Assembly: GCA_002439605.1 (NCBI GenBank)
Contig: DJOI01000038.1
Location: forward strand, 1-15,228
Origin: Candidatus Segatella mututuai
GTDB lineage: Bacteria; Bacteroidota; Bacteroidia; Bacteroidales; Bacteroidaceae
Length of the DNA stretch: 15,228 bases
Direction of reading: 5' to 3'
In this document: piece after piece, positions 6,371 to 15,171 of the stretch
How positions within the stretch are numbered: position 1 is the stretch's first letter
Layout: the number at the start of each line of letters is the position of its first letter
Program-made: the position numbers and the translations under genes
The notes under the pieces: model-generated
The model's database searches: none
Told to the model about the DNA's origin: nothing
What the model saw: the letters and a program-made list of their open reading frames with translations, nothing else

Positions 6371-7339
6371 CTATCCGTTGCGACGGAACTGAGAGGGAGT
6401 GACATTCCGCATTTTCTTGAAGAACTTGGTGAGATGGGCCTGCGAGGAGAAGCCGAAACTGTTGGCTATCTCCTGCATGGTATGAGAGGTAGTAGACAGC
6501 TCGCGCTCTATCTCCCTCACGATATACTCGTCGATGATGGCCTTGGGAGTCTTACCCGAGATACGACGGGTTACCTGGGCCAAGTAGCGACTGCTCACAT
6601 TGAGCTGGTCGGCATAGAAATGCACATCGCTGTAAGTGCGGCAGAAGTTGTTGACCTGCGAGATAAACTGGTTGTAGAGTTCCGAACTGCGCCCCTGCAA
6701 GTTGCTTTCACGAGTCAGCTCCACATTGATGAAATCCTGTGCCATCGCCAAGGCATCCGTCATCTTCTTCCCCCGGCTCAGATAGACGGCAAGAGCCGAC
6801 GAGAAGCGGTTGATGAGTCCATGCGAGTTGGCATTGTCGAGCATGAAGACCTGCATTTCCTTATCACGAGCCCATCGCTGCAGCTGGGAATCCCGCAGGA
6901 TGATGTCGTTTTCCTTTCTTCGCGCCACGATGACAGAACAAAGCGGCAACAGGCGGTACTTTATCTGGCTTACCACATCCTCTGTCATCAAAGCCTCGCC
7001 ATTGCTCGACCAGATGGCAGGTGTATAAATAATATAATCGGGGCGATACTTGGTCAGCGCATCTATCACCACGGCAAGGGTTTCCACTTTTCTTATCATG
7101 CCCACCTTCACAATGGCTGGCTGTATATCGTTCATGATAGCCTCTATCTGTCCCGACACGATCTCTGCCGGCACATCAAAGAATTCCTGAATGCCCAATG
7201 TGTTCTGCACCGTGATGGAGGTAATCGCCGAGACTGCGTAGCCACCCAGCTCGGATATGGTCTTGATGTCTGCCTGCACTCCCGATCCACCCGTGCTATC
7301 GGAACCTGTTATCGTCAATATGGGATAAAAACTTTTCAT
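6371..7339 (-). CDS. ThiD/pyridoxal-kinase-like domain fused to AraC-type HTH (putative vitamin-sensing regulator)
   Basis: From the ATG at 7339 the protein has 322 residues. Residues 6-208 align with ThiD (HMP/HMP-phosphate kinase): the substrate-side motif ITGSDSTGGSGVQADIK is kept, as is Q45 in TVQNT, where ThiD binds the pyrimidine. The catalytic loop, NTHGTGCTLSSA in active ThiD, reads NSHGLINRFSSA (171-182) without a gap: the two loop residues T and G and the catalytic Cys (N177 here) are lost. The DPVM motif is TPAI (106-109), and about 50-60 residues including the VKGGH segment are missing. Residues 239-321 are a typical double-HTH AraC domain ending in TPSQFRR. The best reading is a pseudokinase that senses a vitamin B6 or HMP ligand and controls transcription. 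It stands upstream of pdxS-pdxT on the same strand, and divergent from the pectinase gene. A longer frame from 7420 is unlikely because it would translate the promoter. Confidence 0.85.
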   Translation of the reverse strand: MKSFYPILTITGSDSTGGSGVQADIKTISELGGYAVSAITSITVQNTLGIQEFFDVPAEIVSGQIEAIMNDIQPAIVKVGMIRKVETLAVVIDALTKYRPDYIIYTPAIWSSNGEALMTEDVVSQIKYRLLPLCSVIVARRKENDIILRDSQLQRWARDKEMQVFMLDNANSHGLINRFSSALAVYLSRGKKMTDALAMAQDFINVELTRESNLQGRSSELYNQFISQVNNFCRTYSDVHFYADQLNVSSRYLAQVTRRISGKTPKAIIDEYIVREIERELSTTSHTMQEIANSFGFSSQAHLTKFFKKMRNVTPSQFRRNG

Positions 7340-7346
7340 ACATCGG

Positions 7347-7378
7347 CAAAAATACGAAAAAAACATAACATTATCAAA
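7347..7378 (-). promoter_or_regulatory. Promoter of the kinase-AraC gene, almost leaderless
   Basis: On the minus strand TTTG (7378-7375), 20 bases, then TATTTTTG (7354-7347) fit the Bacteroidota consensus exactly. The -7 box ends only 7 bases before the ATG at 7339, so transcription would begin within a few bases of the start codon and the mRNA would be leaderless or nearly so. This also argues for the start at 7339. Confidence 0.6.
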
Positions 7379-7391
7379 ATAATATTCGTAT
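7352..7391. promoter_or_regulatory. Dyad spanning both divergent promoters (candidate operator)
   Basis: ATACGAA at 7352-7358 is inverted as TTCGTAT at 7385-7391. The left arm overlaps the last bases of the leftward -7 box and the right arm overlaps the first bases of the rightward one. The half-site centres are 33 bp apart, about three helical turns. A 7-bp pair in AT-rich DNA could be chance, but the symmetry around the two start sites is what an autoregulated divergent regulator would need. Confidence 0.4.
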
Positions 7392-7396
7392 ATTTG
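7389..7396 (+). promoter_or_regulatory. -7 box of the pectinase gene promoter
   Basis: TATATTTG is a perfect TAnnTTTG element 37 bases before the ATG at 7434. No clear TTTG is seen 19-21 bases upstream (the area reads AACATAACA), so the promoter may need an activator. Confidence 0.5.
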
Positions 7397-7433
7397 CACC
7401 AACTTAAAAACTATACACACAAACCATTAACGT

Positions 7434-9536
7434 ATGAAAGCATTTTATCTTTCTATTCTGATGACGTTGGCGCTGTTGCCAGCCCATGCCCAGCGCAAGA
7501 ACAATGCGATGAGAGAAACCAAAAAGGAGTTCTTCAAAACAGAGAAAGCCCGACTGATAGGAGATCAAATCATAGACTATCAAAGAGTGACCGGCGGATG
7601 GCCCAAGAACATCGACATGGCAAAGCCCATGACCAACGAGGAACGACAGCAAGTGCTGAAAGACAAAAACCAGCGCGACGACTCCACCACCGACAACGGT
7701 GCCACCAACATGCAGATGATGTATCTGGCACGGCTCTACCAGGCCACCAAGAGCAAGAAGTATCGTGACGCGTTCCGCCAAGGTGTGGAATATCTGCTTA
7801 GCGGACAGTATGCCAATGGCGGATGGCCCCAGTTCTGGCCAAAGATGCGCGACTACCAGATTCACATCACCTTCAACGACGATGCCATGGTCAACACCAT
7901 GGAACTGCTGCGCGATGTATATACGCAGAAGCCCCCCTTCGACGGAAAACTTACCAACAAAGAACTACGACAAAAGGCCGCCAAGGCCTTCGACAAAGGC
8001 GTGGAATGCATCTTGAAGTGCCAAATCATCAAAGACGGAAAGCCAACAGTATGGTGCCAGCAGCACGACCGCGAGACCTTCGAGCCTCGCCCTGCACGCG
8101 CTTTCGAGCTTTCCTCCTATTGCTCTTACGAGAGCGCACGCATCGTGGCTCTGCTGATGAAGATTCCGAACCCAAGTGAGGAGATAAAACGCTCCATACG
8201 AGGAGCCATGCAGTGGTTTGACACCTATAAGTTGACAGGTCTGAAGGTGGTACGCAAAGGCGAGGTGGGGTCATCGTTCAGAACTACCGAACTCGTAAAA
8301 GACCCTCATGCCACCACGCCCATATGGGCAAGATACTACGACCTGGAGAACTGCGAGCCTTTCGTATGCGACCGTGACGGTGTGCCCCGCCGACATCTTT
8401 GGGAGATAGGCACAGAGCGCCGCAACGGCTATTCCTGGTACAGCGACCGTTCTGCCTTCATCTACCCTCTTTACGAAAAATGGGCAGACAAATATGACAC
8501 CGCCAACAAACTGAACCTCCGTCTCAACTCTCCTGGTGCCAACGAGCGCGGACTGATAGACATGGACCGCGCCCCGAAGCCCGACCTGTCTAAATTCGAC
8601 GCGATAGTCAATGCCGGCGAGCGCATACAGGATGCCATAGAGAAGGCTCCCGAGAGCCCAACAAAGCCTTTCAAGATACTGATTCGCAACGGACTGTACC
8701 ACGAGAAAGTCATCATCGACCGCCCCAACATCGTACTCGTGGGAGAAAACCGAGACAGCGTCATCATACAATATGCCGAGACCAGCGCCTCACAAACCAT
8801 AAAGGAATACAAGGGAAAAACCGTGCACATGGGTGTCATCGTGCTGCAAGCCAACGCCAACGACTGTGTCATAAGCGGCATAACGGTATACAACAATTAT
8901 GGCAGCACGGTAGAGAAAACCACCACGCACCAGATGGCCATCTATGGCAAGGCCACACGCACCATCATCATCAACAGCAACATTTTCGCAGATGGCAACG
9001 ATGCCCTCTCGCTATGGTGCCAGCAAGGAGGCATGTACTACCATGCCGACCTCTACCTGCGCTGTCCGGGCGTCGACTTCATGTGTCCGCGCGGCAGATG
9101 CTACGCCACCCGTTGCAAGTTCGTGGGCGACGGCAGAGCCATACTTTGGCACGACGGCAGAGGCGACATCAACAACAAGTTTGTAGTGACATGCTCCTCG
9201 TTCGACGCACTCTCCCCCACCAAGTTAGGACGCTATCACCACGACCACCAGTTCTACTTAATCAACTGCCGCATGTCGAAAAACATCCTCGACAGCAACA
9301 TCAGTTACGCCTATAGCGACAAGGTGCTCGACCCATGCCCATGGGGACTGCGCGTATATTATTATGGTTGCCAGCGCGAGGGAGGCGACAGCGGATGGCT
9401 ACGCGACAATCTCGACCAGGCTCCGGGCAAGCCTGCCTTCCACGCCATTACCGCCCTATGGACCTTTGATGGCAAATGGGATCCAGAGGCACGCATCAGA
9501 GACCTGTGGTATGTATTGAAATACCAGACGAAATAA
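7434..9536 (+). CDS. Secreted pectate lyase (PL10) - pectinesterase (CE8-like) fusion
   Basis: A 700-residue two-domain enzyme. Residues 1-19 are a signal peptide (cut near AHA-Q), so it acts in the periplasm or on the surface. Residues about 38-350 match the PelA/PL10 pectate lyase family: VTGGWPKN, TTDNGATNMQ (85-94), GGWPQFWP (129-136), FNDDAMVN, and the late RDGVPRRHLWEIGTERRNGY block (314-333). PL10 enzymes cleave de-esterified homogalacturonan by beta-elimination. Residues about 386-690 form a pectinesterase-like beta-helix: NGLYHEKV (GxYxE), Q500, D523 in GNDAL, D548 in GVDF and R600 in LGR. The family oxyanion Gln of QDTL is Asn522, and DFIFG and LGRPW are altered, so methyl-esterase activity is likely but not certain. 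Coupling the two makes sense because de-esterification creates the lyase substrate. The gene begins a rightward pectin locus followed by susC and susD. Confidence 0.9.
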   Translation: MKAFYLSILMTLALLPAHAQRKNNAMRETKKEFFKTEKARLIGDQIIDYQRVTGGWPKNIDMAKPMTNEERQQVLKDKNQRDDSTTDNGATNMQMMYLARLYQATKSKKYRDAFRQGVEYLLSGQYANGGWPQFWPKMRDYQIHITFNDDAMVNTMELLRDVYTQKPPFDGKLTNKELRQKAAKAFDKGVECILKCQIIKDGKPTVWCQQHDRETFEPRPARAFELSSYCSYESARIVALLMKIPNPSEEIKRSIRGAMQWFDTYKLTGLKVVRKGEVGSSFRTTELVKDPHATTPIWARYYDLENCEPFVCDRDGVPRRHLWEIGTERRNGYSWYSDRSAFIYPLYEKWADKYDTANKLNLRLNSPGANERGLIDMDRAPKPDLSKFDAIVNAGERIQDAIEKAPESPTKPFKILIRNGLYHEKVIIDRPNIVLVGENRDSVIIQYAETSASQTIKEYKGKTVHMGVIVLQANANDCVISGITVYNNYGSTVEKTTTHQMAIYGKATRTIIINSNIFADGNDALSLWCQQGGMYYHADLYLRCPGVDFMCPRGRCYATRCKFVGDGRAILWHDGRGDINNKFVVTCSSFDALSPTKLGRYHHDHQFYLINCRMSKNILDSNISYAYSDKVLDPCPWGLRVYYYGCQREGGDSGWLRDNLDQAPGKPAFHAITALWTFDGKWDPEARIRDLWYVLKYQTK

Positions 9537-9546
9537 GTATTCTTGG

Positions 9547-9577
9547 CAGTATTTGGTGTTAAATACATTAAATACTG
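9547..9577 (+). terminator. Weak hairpin behind the pectinase gene
   Basis: CAGTATTT (9547-9554) pairs with AAATACTG (9570-9577) around a 15-base loop, starting 11 bases after the stop codon. It is AT-rich and followed only by TTAATAT, so it could be a weak or partial terminator that still allows read-through into susC. Confidence 0.35.
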
Positions 9578-9611
9578 TTAATATCATGGTTCGTCATGTA
9601 CATCATATAAA

Positions 9612-9637
9612 TATTATTGTTACTTTTGGCAATAATA
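9612..9637 (+). promoter_or_regulatory. susC promoter -7 box inside an 8-bp dyad
   Basis: TACTTTTG at 9621-9628 is a perfect TAnnTTTG box. It lies between the perfect inverted arms TATTATTG (9612-9619) and CAATAATA (9630-9637). No good -33 TTTG is found near 9597-9600, which suggests activator dependence. The leader would be about 75 bases. The dyad centred on the -7 box is a candidate operator or, if transcription starts further left, an RNA hairpin. Confidence 0.45.
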
Positions 9638-9710
9638 CGGACAGATATCTACTGATGACAAACAAAAAATACAAGACATATCTTAATGTATAACTAAAAG
9701 CAAACCGTTT

Positions 9711-12700
9711 ATGTATCAACAATTCAAGAAAGGAGCGCTGGCTCTATCTCTTAGCTTGTGCTGTGTCGGTGCGTTTGCACAGAAGACCATCACAGGCAAT
9801 GTGAAGGATACTACAGGTGAGCCATTGATTGGTGTAACTATCCAAGCCGGTAAGGGGGGGGACGGTGACCGACATCGATGGCAACTTCAGTATCCAAAAC
9901 CTTAAGCCTGGTGACAAGATCACCGTTTCCTATTTAGGTTGTAAAACCCAAACCATCACCGTGGGCAACCAGTCGACGCTGAACATCGTCATGCAGTCTG
10001 CCGACAAGAGTCTCGACGAGGTGGTGGTCATCGGTTATGGCACCATGAAACGTCGCGACCTGACAGGTGCCGTAGCTTCGGTTACTGGCGACAAATTAGC
10101 CAAAAACCCTGTATCCAACATCGCCGAGGCGCTGCAAGGCCAATTGCCAGGTGTGTCAGTAACCTCCCAGGACGGTCGCCCTGGCGCAACCATGAGCATC
10201 CGTGTGCGCGGAGGCGGTTCCATCACCCAGAGCAACGACCCGCTCTTCATCGTCGACGGCGTGCAGGTATCTCGCATCGATGACATCCCTGCCGACAACA
10301 TCGAGAGCATCGACGTGCTCAAGGATGCCGCCTCGACAGCCATCTATGGCGCCCGTGGTGCCAATGGTGTCATCATGATTACCACCAAGAGCGCCAAGGA
10401 GGGCAAGGCACAGGTGAAGTACAACATGTACTACTCCGTAAAGGAGAAGCCTACCACCTACGACACGGAAAGTGCCTACGACTACGTGCTGCGCAACTGG
10501 AGCTACGCCACCTCTTATGGCGACAGTTATGGTGCCAACGTGGCCAAGTATTTCGGACTGGGCAGCGAGAACGGCAACCACCTGGACGAGTACCGCAACA
10601 TGGGTACGCACAACTACCAGAACGACCTGCTCGGCAGCTCTCACGCCTGGAACCACGACCTGAGCGTCAGCGGTGGCACGGAACACACCAAGTACTATGC
10701 ATCCGTAAACTACACCAACGACAAGGGCTCGCTGAAGAACACAGGCTTCCGCCGTTGGAATGTTAATTTCAAGCTGGCACAAGACATCACCAAGAACCTG
10801 AAGTGGAACATCGACGCCCGCTACAGCGAGATGCGCTTCCAGGGCAGCCAGTTCCAGTATGCCACGTCTTCTTACGCATTCCGCCCCATCGACACTCCTC
10901 TGGGCGAGGACGACCCATCCTTGTTGGGTATGGGCGATGCCAACGTGGACATGAAATACAATCCCGTAAGCATCTACGACAGCTATACGCAATACAACAA
11001 CCACAACCGCTTGCGTGCCACCAACTCGCTCACCTGGACACCCATCAAGGGGCTCACAGGCAAGACCGAGCTGACCCTCGCCCGCAACTGGCGCGACCAG
11101 CAGACATGGGACAACGGCTATGAGAACGGCTACAACCATGCCAAGCAGGTAAAGAGCAACGGCTACAACATACGTTGGACCACCACCGCCAACTATGCCG
11201 TACAGGGACTGGGCGAAGACCACAACCTCGACTTCCTCCTGGGTAACGAGATGCTCGCCAGCAAGAGCAACACCACTACCTTCAACGGCTATGGCTATCC
11301 AATGGGATGGGACATGGAGACAGCCTTCGGTCAGCTCAACATGAGCCACATGGAGGAGACATCGCTGAAAGACACTTACAAGTCGGAGATCGGCACGCCC
11401 AACCACACCCTTTCTTGGTTCGGACGCGTGAACTACTCTTACCTGAGCCGTTACCTCTTCACCGCTACGTTCCGCGCCGATGGCAGCTCTAAGTTCGCGC
11501 CCAACAACCACTGGGGTTACTTCCCCGCAGCAGCCGCCGCATGGCGTATCTCCGACGAGCCTTGGATGAAGGGCACACAAGACTGGTTGAGCAACTTGAA
11601 GCTCCGTCTTTCTTACGGTACTTCCGGCAACGACAACATCGACGCTTCCCTATGGAAGGCCACTTGGGTAAGCGAGACGACAGAGGTCGACGGCGAGCTT
11701 GTCAACACCTTCCGCCCCGGCACCATGATGGCCAACCCCGACCTGAAGTGGGAAACCACCATCTCGCGCAACTTAGGACTCGACTTCGGCTTCTGGGACG
11801 GTCGACTGCGCGGTACTTTGGACTTCTACTGGAATACGACCAAGAACATCTTGATGATGGTTCCTATCGATACTTCCACCGGCTACACCTACCAGTTCCA
11901 GAACGTAGGCAAGACATCCAACAAGGGTATAGAGCTTGCCTTGAGCTATGATATCGTCAACAAGAAGGACTGGGGGCTGACATTCGGCATGACCTACAAC
12001 TTCAACCACAACAACGTAGACGACCTCTTCGACAACGTTTTGGCCGACACCCATACCAACTGGGGCTCACAGATGCGCATGCCATATTATGACTACGTCA
12101 TCCGCAAGGACAATCCCGTAGGCTTGATCCAGGGTTACAAGTCACTGGGTTTCTATACTGTAGACGACTTCAACGTAAGCGCCGACGGCGTATGGACACT
12201 GAAGGACGGCGTGCCAGACAACACCGCCTGCAACTATTCGGCAGGCTGCGCCAAGGCTTACAAGGTTCCCGACGGGCAGAAAGCCTTTCCTGGCATGTAT
12301 AAGTTTGCCGACATCGACGGCAACGGCACCGTGTCTTCCGACGACGTGACCATCATCGGTAAGACAAAGCCCGAGCATACTGGCGGTTTCAACCTCTCAG
12401 GTCGCTACAAGGGCTTCGATTTCAACGCCAACTTCTCCTATCAGATAGGTGGCGATGTATACAACGCCAATGCCATGCACGACATGATGGGCAACAAGGA
12501 CATAGGCTTCGGCTCGGCTCGCCTCTCCTTGCTGGAAGACAGCTGGAAGATGTATAATGTAGACGGCAACGGCAACCTTTATGCCGTAACCGACCCCGAC
12601 GAGCTCCGCGCATTGAACGCAGGTGCCAAGTATGCCTTGCCATACTGCGAGTACGGTTTGGTAACAAGCGACTTCATCGAGGACGCATCTTACCTGCGCC

Positions 12701-12942
12701 TCCAGAACCTATCCATAGGCTACACCTTCCCCAAGACATGGATGAAGCCTCTCGGCATCAGCAACCTGCGCATTTACGCCACCGTCACCAACCTCTTCTG
12801 CCTCAAAGGCTACAGCGGTATCGACCCTGACGTAAACACCAACTTTGACGCAGGTGGCAACGGATTCCCCACACCCAACTACGACTACCAGGCTTATCCT
12901 AAGACACGCTCTTGGACATTCGGTCTGAACTTAGCATTCTAA
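9711..12942 (+). CDS. SusC-type TonB-dependent receptor, frame broken at a G8 tract
   Basis: Outer-membrane transporter for glycan fragments, working with the SusD partner. From the ATG at 9711: signal peptide (1-23, cut at AFA-Q), a carboxypeptidase-regulatory-like domain (TITGNVKDTTGEPLIGV), a TonB-box-like DEVVVIGYG near residues 102-110, the plug with IRVRGGG and DPLFIVDGVQ, and a barrel ending in the aromatic RSWTFGLNLAF. As given, the frame from 9711 stops at 9905, and the rest is open only in the next frame (9865-12942). The shift falls in eight G at 9854-9861. With seven G the text reads AGKGG-TVTDIDGNFS, exactly the family pattern, and yields 1076 residues. As written the gene makes only a 64-residue peptide. 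The neighbouring susD and an otherwise intact 1025-codon frame indicate it is functional in some cells or that the extra G is an error. Its substrate is inferred to be oligogalacturonide from the adjacent lyase. Confidence 0.92.
9854..9861 (+). repeat. G8 homopolymer at the susC frameshift
   Basis: Eight consecutive G near codons 48-51 of susC. Seven would keep the frame; eight gives a stop at 9905. Runs of this length slip readily during replication and are also prone to sequencing and assembly error, so the sequence alone cannot decide between an OFF phase variant and an artefact. Confidence 0.9.
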
Positions 12943-12964
12943 ATCTATAAAACAGAATATTGAC

Positions 12965-15133
12965 ATGAAAAATAGATATTTATATATAGCTTTATGTGCG
13001 GCAGGCCTCCTCGGTGGAGCCACCTCATGTAACGATTATCTGGAGACAAGCTCGCCATCCACGGTGGATGCCGACTTCGTCTTCTCCAACGGAACCACAG
13101 CAAAGGCCGCCCTGGAAGGCGCCAAGAACGCCATGCTGAGCGCCTACACGCTTCAAATTTTCGGCAGCGGACTTTATTATGCCGCAGACATCGCAGGCTC
13201 CGACATCATGCGCCACCCAGAGTCTTACAACAACCAGTTGGGACGCCATACTCCAGAAGGCCTTTACAGAAACGGCACGGAAACAAGTACCTACAGTGCC
13301 CTCTCGGCACAGAAAGAAGGCACAGATGGAACATACGGTTGCCTGTTCGATGTCATCGGCAAGTGCAACGCCATCACCACAGCCTTTGAGGGAAAAGCCG
13401 ACTTCAACGAGATGATGGCACAGACCGAGCCCACCCAACTGAGCCAACTTTATGGCGAGGCTGTGGCATTGCGTGCCACCTGTTACCGCGAGCTTATCAA
13501 GTATTATGGCGACGTGCCTTATCAGGCTGTCTTCGGCAAACCTGCAGGTGGCATCGCGTCGCGCGACTCCATCTACGACGTATGCATCGAGCAGCTCAAA
13601 AAGGTGGAACCACTGATGTACCCGCTTGGCACATGTCCTACGTACGCCACCAATGCCAAGAATTATTATTCACGCACCTACGTCGACGGGCTTATTGGCC
13701 GCATGGCTCTCGAGGCTGGTGGCTACCAGACCCGCCGTGGTGACATCAAGCGAGTGGACGGCAAAGGCAACCCACTCACCTTCGAGACCATGGGTACTGC
13801 CAACGAGGGGGCAGAATATGGCCGCCGCTCAGACTGGCAGAACCTGTACGCCACAGCCAAGGAATACTTCAAAAAAGCCATCGACAATCCGGGAACTGCA
13901 GTCTTCCACGATACCGACCCACGCAAGGCCGACAGCCAGGGACGTGTCTTCGGCAACCCATACCAGTATTTCTTCCAACAGATGCATGGGGCTGACGACG
14001 CCTATGCCGACGAGAGCATCTTCGAGGTATCGTACACCCAAGGCTCTGCCGGTGGTGTGAGAACACAGAGCGAGCGTTCTTACTCGTTAGGACGTGCCTC
14101 AAGTGGTGGCGGAAAGGGAGCATATCCTTGCAAGGCTTACGGACAGGGACGCGCCAATCCTGCCTTCTACTATGGCGAGTTCGACCCCAAGGACTTGCGT
14201 CGCGACGTATGCTTCACCGTCACAGGAAGCACAGGCAAAGGCATGGAGACTCTGATTCCTCTCAAGCCAAACTCCAAGGCTGCCGGTGGTGGCATCTGCT
14301 GCAACAAGTTCGACGAGAACCGACAGACAACAGTATGGACCACCAATCAGCGCCGTTCAGGCATCAATGCCCCCTACATGCGCTTGTCCGAGATGTACTT
14401 AGGCTACGCAGAGGCTTGCGCCGCTCTCGACGCCAACAGCGCAGAGGCAAAGACATACCTCAAGAAGATTCGCAACCGTGCTTTCCGCACCGCAGAAGAA
14501 GCCAACGTAGATGGCTTCATCGCCAAGGAAGGCTCGTTGCTCAAGGCCATCATCGACGAGCGTGGATTCGAGTTCGCTGGCGAGGGAGACCGCCGTTTCA
14601 CCTTGATCCGTACGGGTCTGTTGCCTGAAAAGATAAAAGAAATAAAGGAACTCACCCGCAAGATGCTGGACGGTTTGGAGACCAACGGCTACTATACCTT
14701 CGAGAACGGAAACACCATCTCCAACTACGTATACACCAAGAGTGTGGACGCAAAGACCGAGAAGGGTTACCGACTGACAGCCCAATGTCCTGAAGGCCAG
14801 GAGAGCGACCCTGTACTCTATCCTTCTTGGCGTGGACAGAACGACAACTGGGAGTCTTATGGATTGGATTACAAGACTTCCACTCCAAAGACCAACATTG
14901 CCATCAAGGGCTTATTCACAAAGCTCACAGACAAAGAAGCCGAAGCCCTCGAGGCTGATGGTTACAAAAAGGTGAACTGGGGCAAGGATCTTGCCGACAA
15001 CGACGACGAGTTCTACAAGTATCTCTTCTGGGACTACGACTACGTAAAGGCTCCTATCTATCTCTGGCCCTTAACCCCTAACACCCTTAGCTCAGGAGGC
15101 TTCACTAACGGATACGGCTTTAAGAACGAATAA
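12965..15133 (+). CDS. SusD/RagB-type glycan-binding lipoprotein
   Basis: A 722-residue surface lipoprotein that caps the SusC barrel and binds glycan. The signal peptide has a lipobox with the lipidated C22 (GGATS-C), followed by NDYLE as in many SusD proteins. The N-terminal helices (TTAKAALEGAKNAM, AVALRATCYRELIKYYGDVP) are the TPR-like SusD_RagB scaffold. IRNRAFRTAEE, DERGFEFAGEGDRRFTLIR and the end KAPIYLWPLTPNTLSSGGF are the hallmark C-terminal segments. It is longer than the common 500-650 residues; the additional length is spread over loops such as the glycine-rich region after SYSLGRASSGGGK. It starts 22 bases behind susC with no terminator between, so the two are co-transcribed. The substrate is likely pectin-derived, judged only from the neighbouring lyase. 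Confidence 0.95.
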   Translation: MKNRYLYIALCAAGLLGGATSCNDYLETSSPSTVDADFVFSNGTTAKAALEGAKNAMLSAYTLQIFGSGLYYAADIAGSDIMRHPESYNNQLGRHTPEGLYRNGTETSTYSALSAQKEGTDGTYGCLFDVIGKCNAITTAFEGKADFNEMMAQTEPTQLSQLYGEAVALRATCYRELIKYYGDVPYQAVFGKPAGGIASRDSIYDVCIEQLKKVEPLMYPLGTCPTYATNAKNYYSRTYVDGLIGRMALEAGGYQTRRGDIKRVDGKGNPLTFETMGTANEGAEYGRRSDWQNLYATAKEYFKKAIDNPGTAVFHDTDPRKADSQGRVFGNPYQYFFQQMHGADDAYADESIFEVSYTQGSAGGVRTQSERSYSLGRASSGGGKGAYPCKAYGQGRANPAFYYGEFDPKDLRRDVCFTVTGSTGKGMETLIPLKPNSKAAGGGICCNKFDENRQTTVWTTNQRRSGINAPYMRLSEMYLGYAEACAALDANSAEAKTYLKKIRNRAFRTAEEANVDGFIAKEGSLLKAIIDERGFEFAGEGDRRFTLIRTGLLPEKIKEIKELTRKMLDGLETNGYYTFENGNTISNYVYTKSVDAKTEKGYRLTAQCPEGQESDPVLYPSWRGQNDNWESYGLDYKTSTPKTNIAIKGLFTKLTDKEAEALEADGYKKVNWGKDLADNDDEFYKYLFWDYDYVKAPIYLWPLTPNTLSSGGFTNGYGFKNE

Positions 15134-15151
15134 GTAATGGTAAAAAAATAA

Positions 15152-15171
15152 CTTGGTACAAAAATGCCAAG
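15152..15171 (+). terminator. Weak hairpin behind susD
   Basis: CTTGG (15152-15156) pairs with CCAAG (15167-15171), extended by a wobble and an A-T pair, 18 bases after the stop codon. No T-run follows. The last 95 bases of the window show no gene, and the locus may continue to the right. Confidence 0.25.

Noticed and set aside
7340..7420. N-terminal extension of the kinase-AraC protein to 7420
   Set aside because: The 27 additional residues are not ThiD-like and would be read from the promoter itself; homology begins right after the ATG at 7339.
6434..7768. A 444-codon plus-strand frame opposite the kinase-AraC gene
   Set aside because: The minus-strand product shows clear ThiD-like and AraC domains with a consensus promoter; the opposite frame lacks any motif and also overlaps the pectinase start.
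10156..11580. A 474-codon minus-strand frame inside susC
   Set aside because: Its Val/Ala-rich translation is the complement of the TonB-receptor codons; long antisense frames are expected in this GC-biased gene.
9865..12942. A separate receptor gene starting at the GTG at 9865
   Set aside because: It would start in the middle of the conserved TVTDIDG motif and have no signal peptide, while the missing N-terminus lies directly upstream in another frame.
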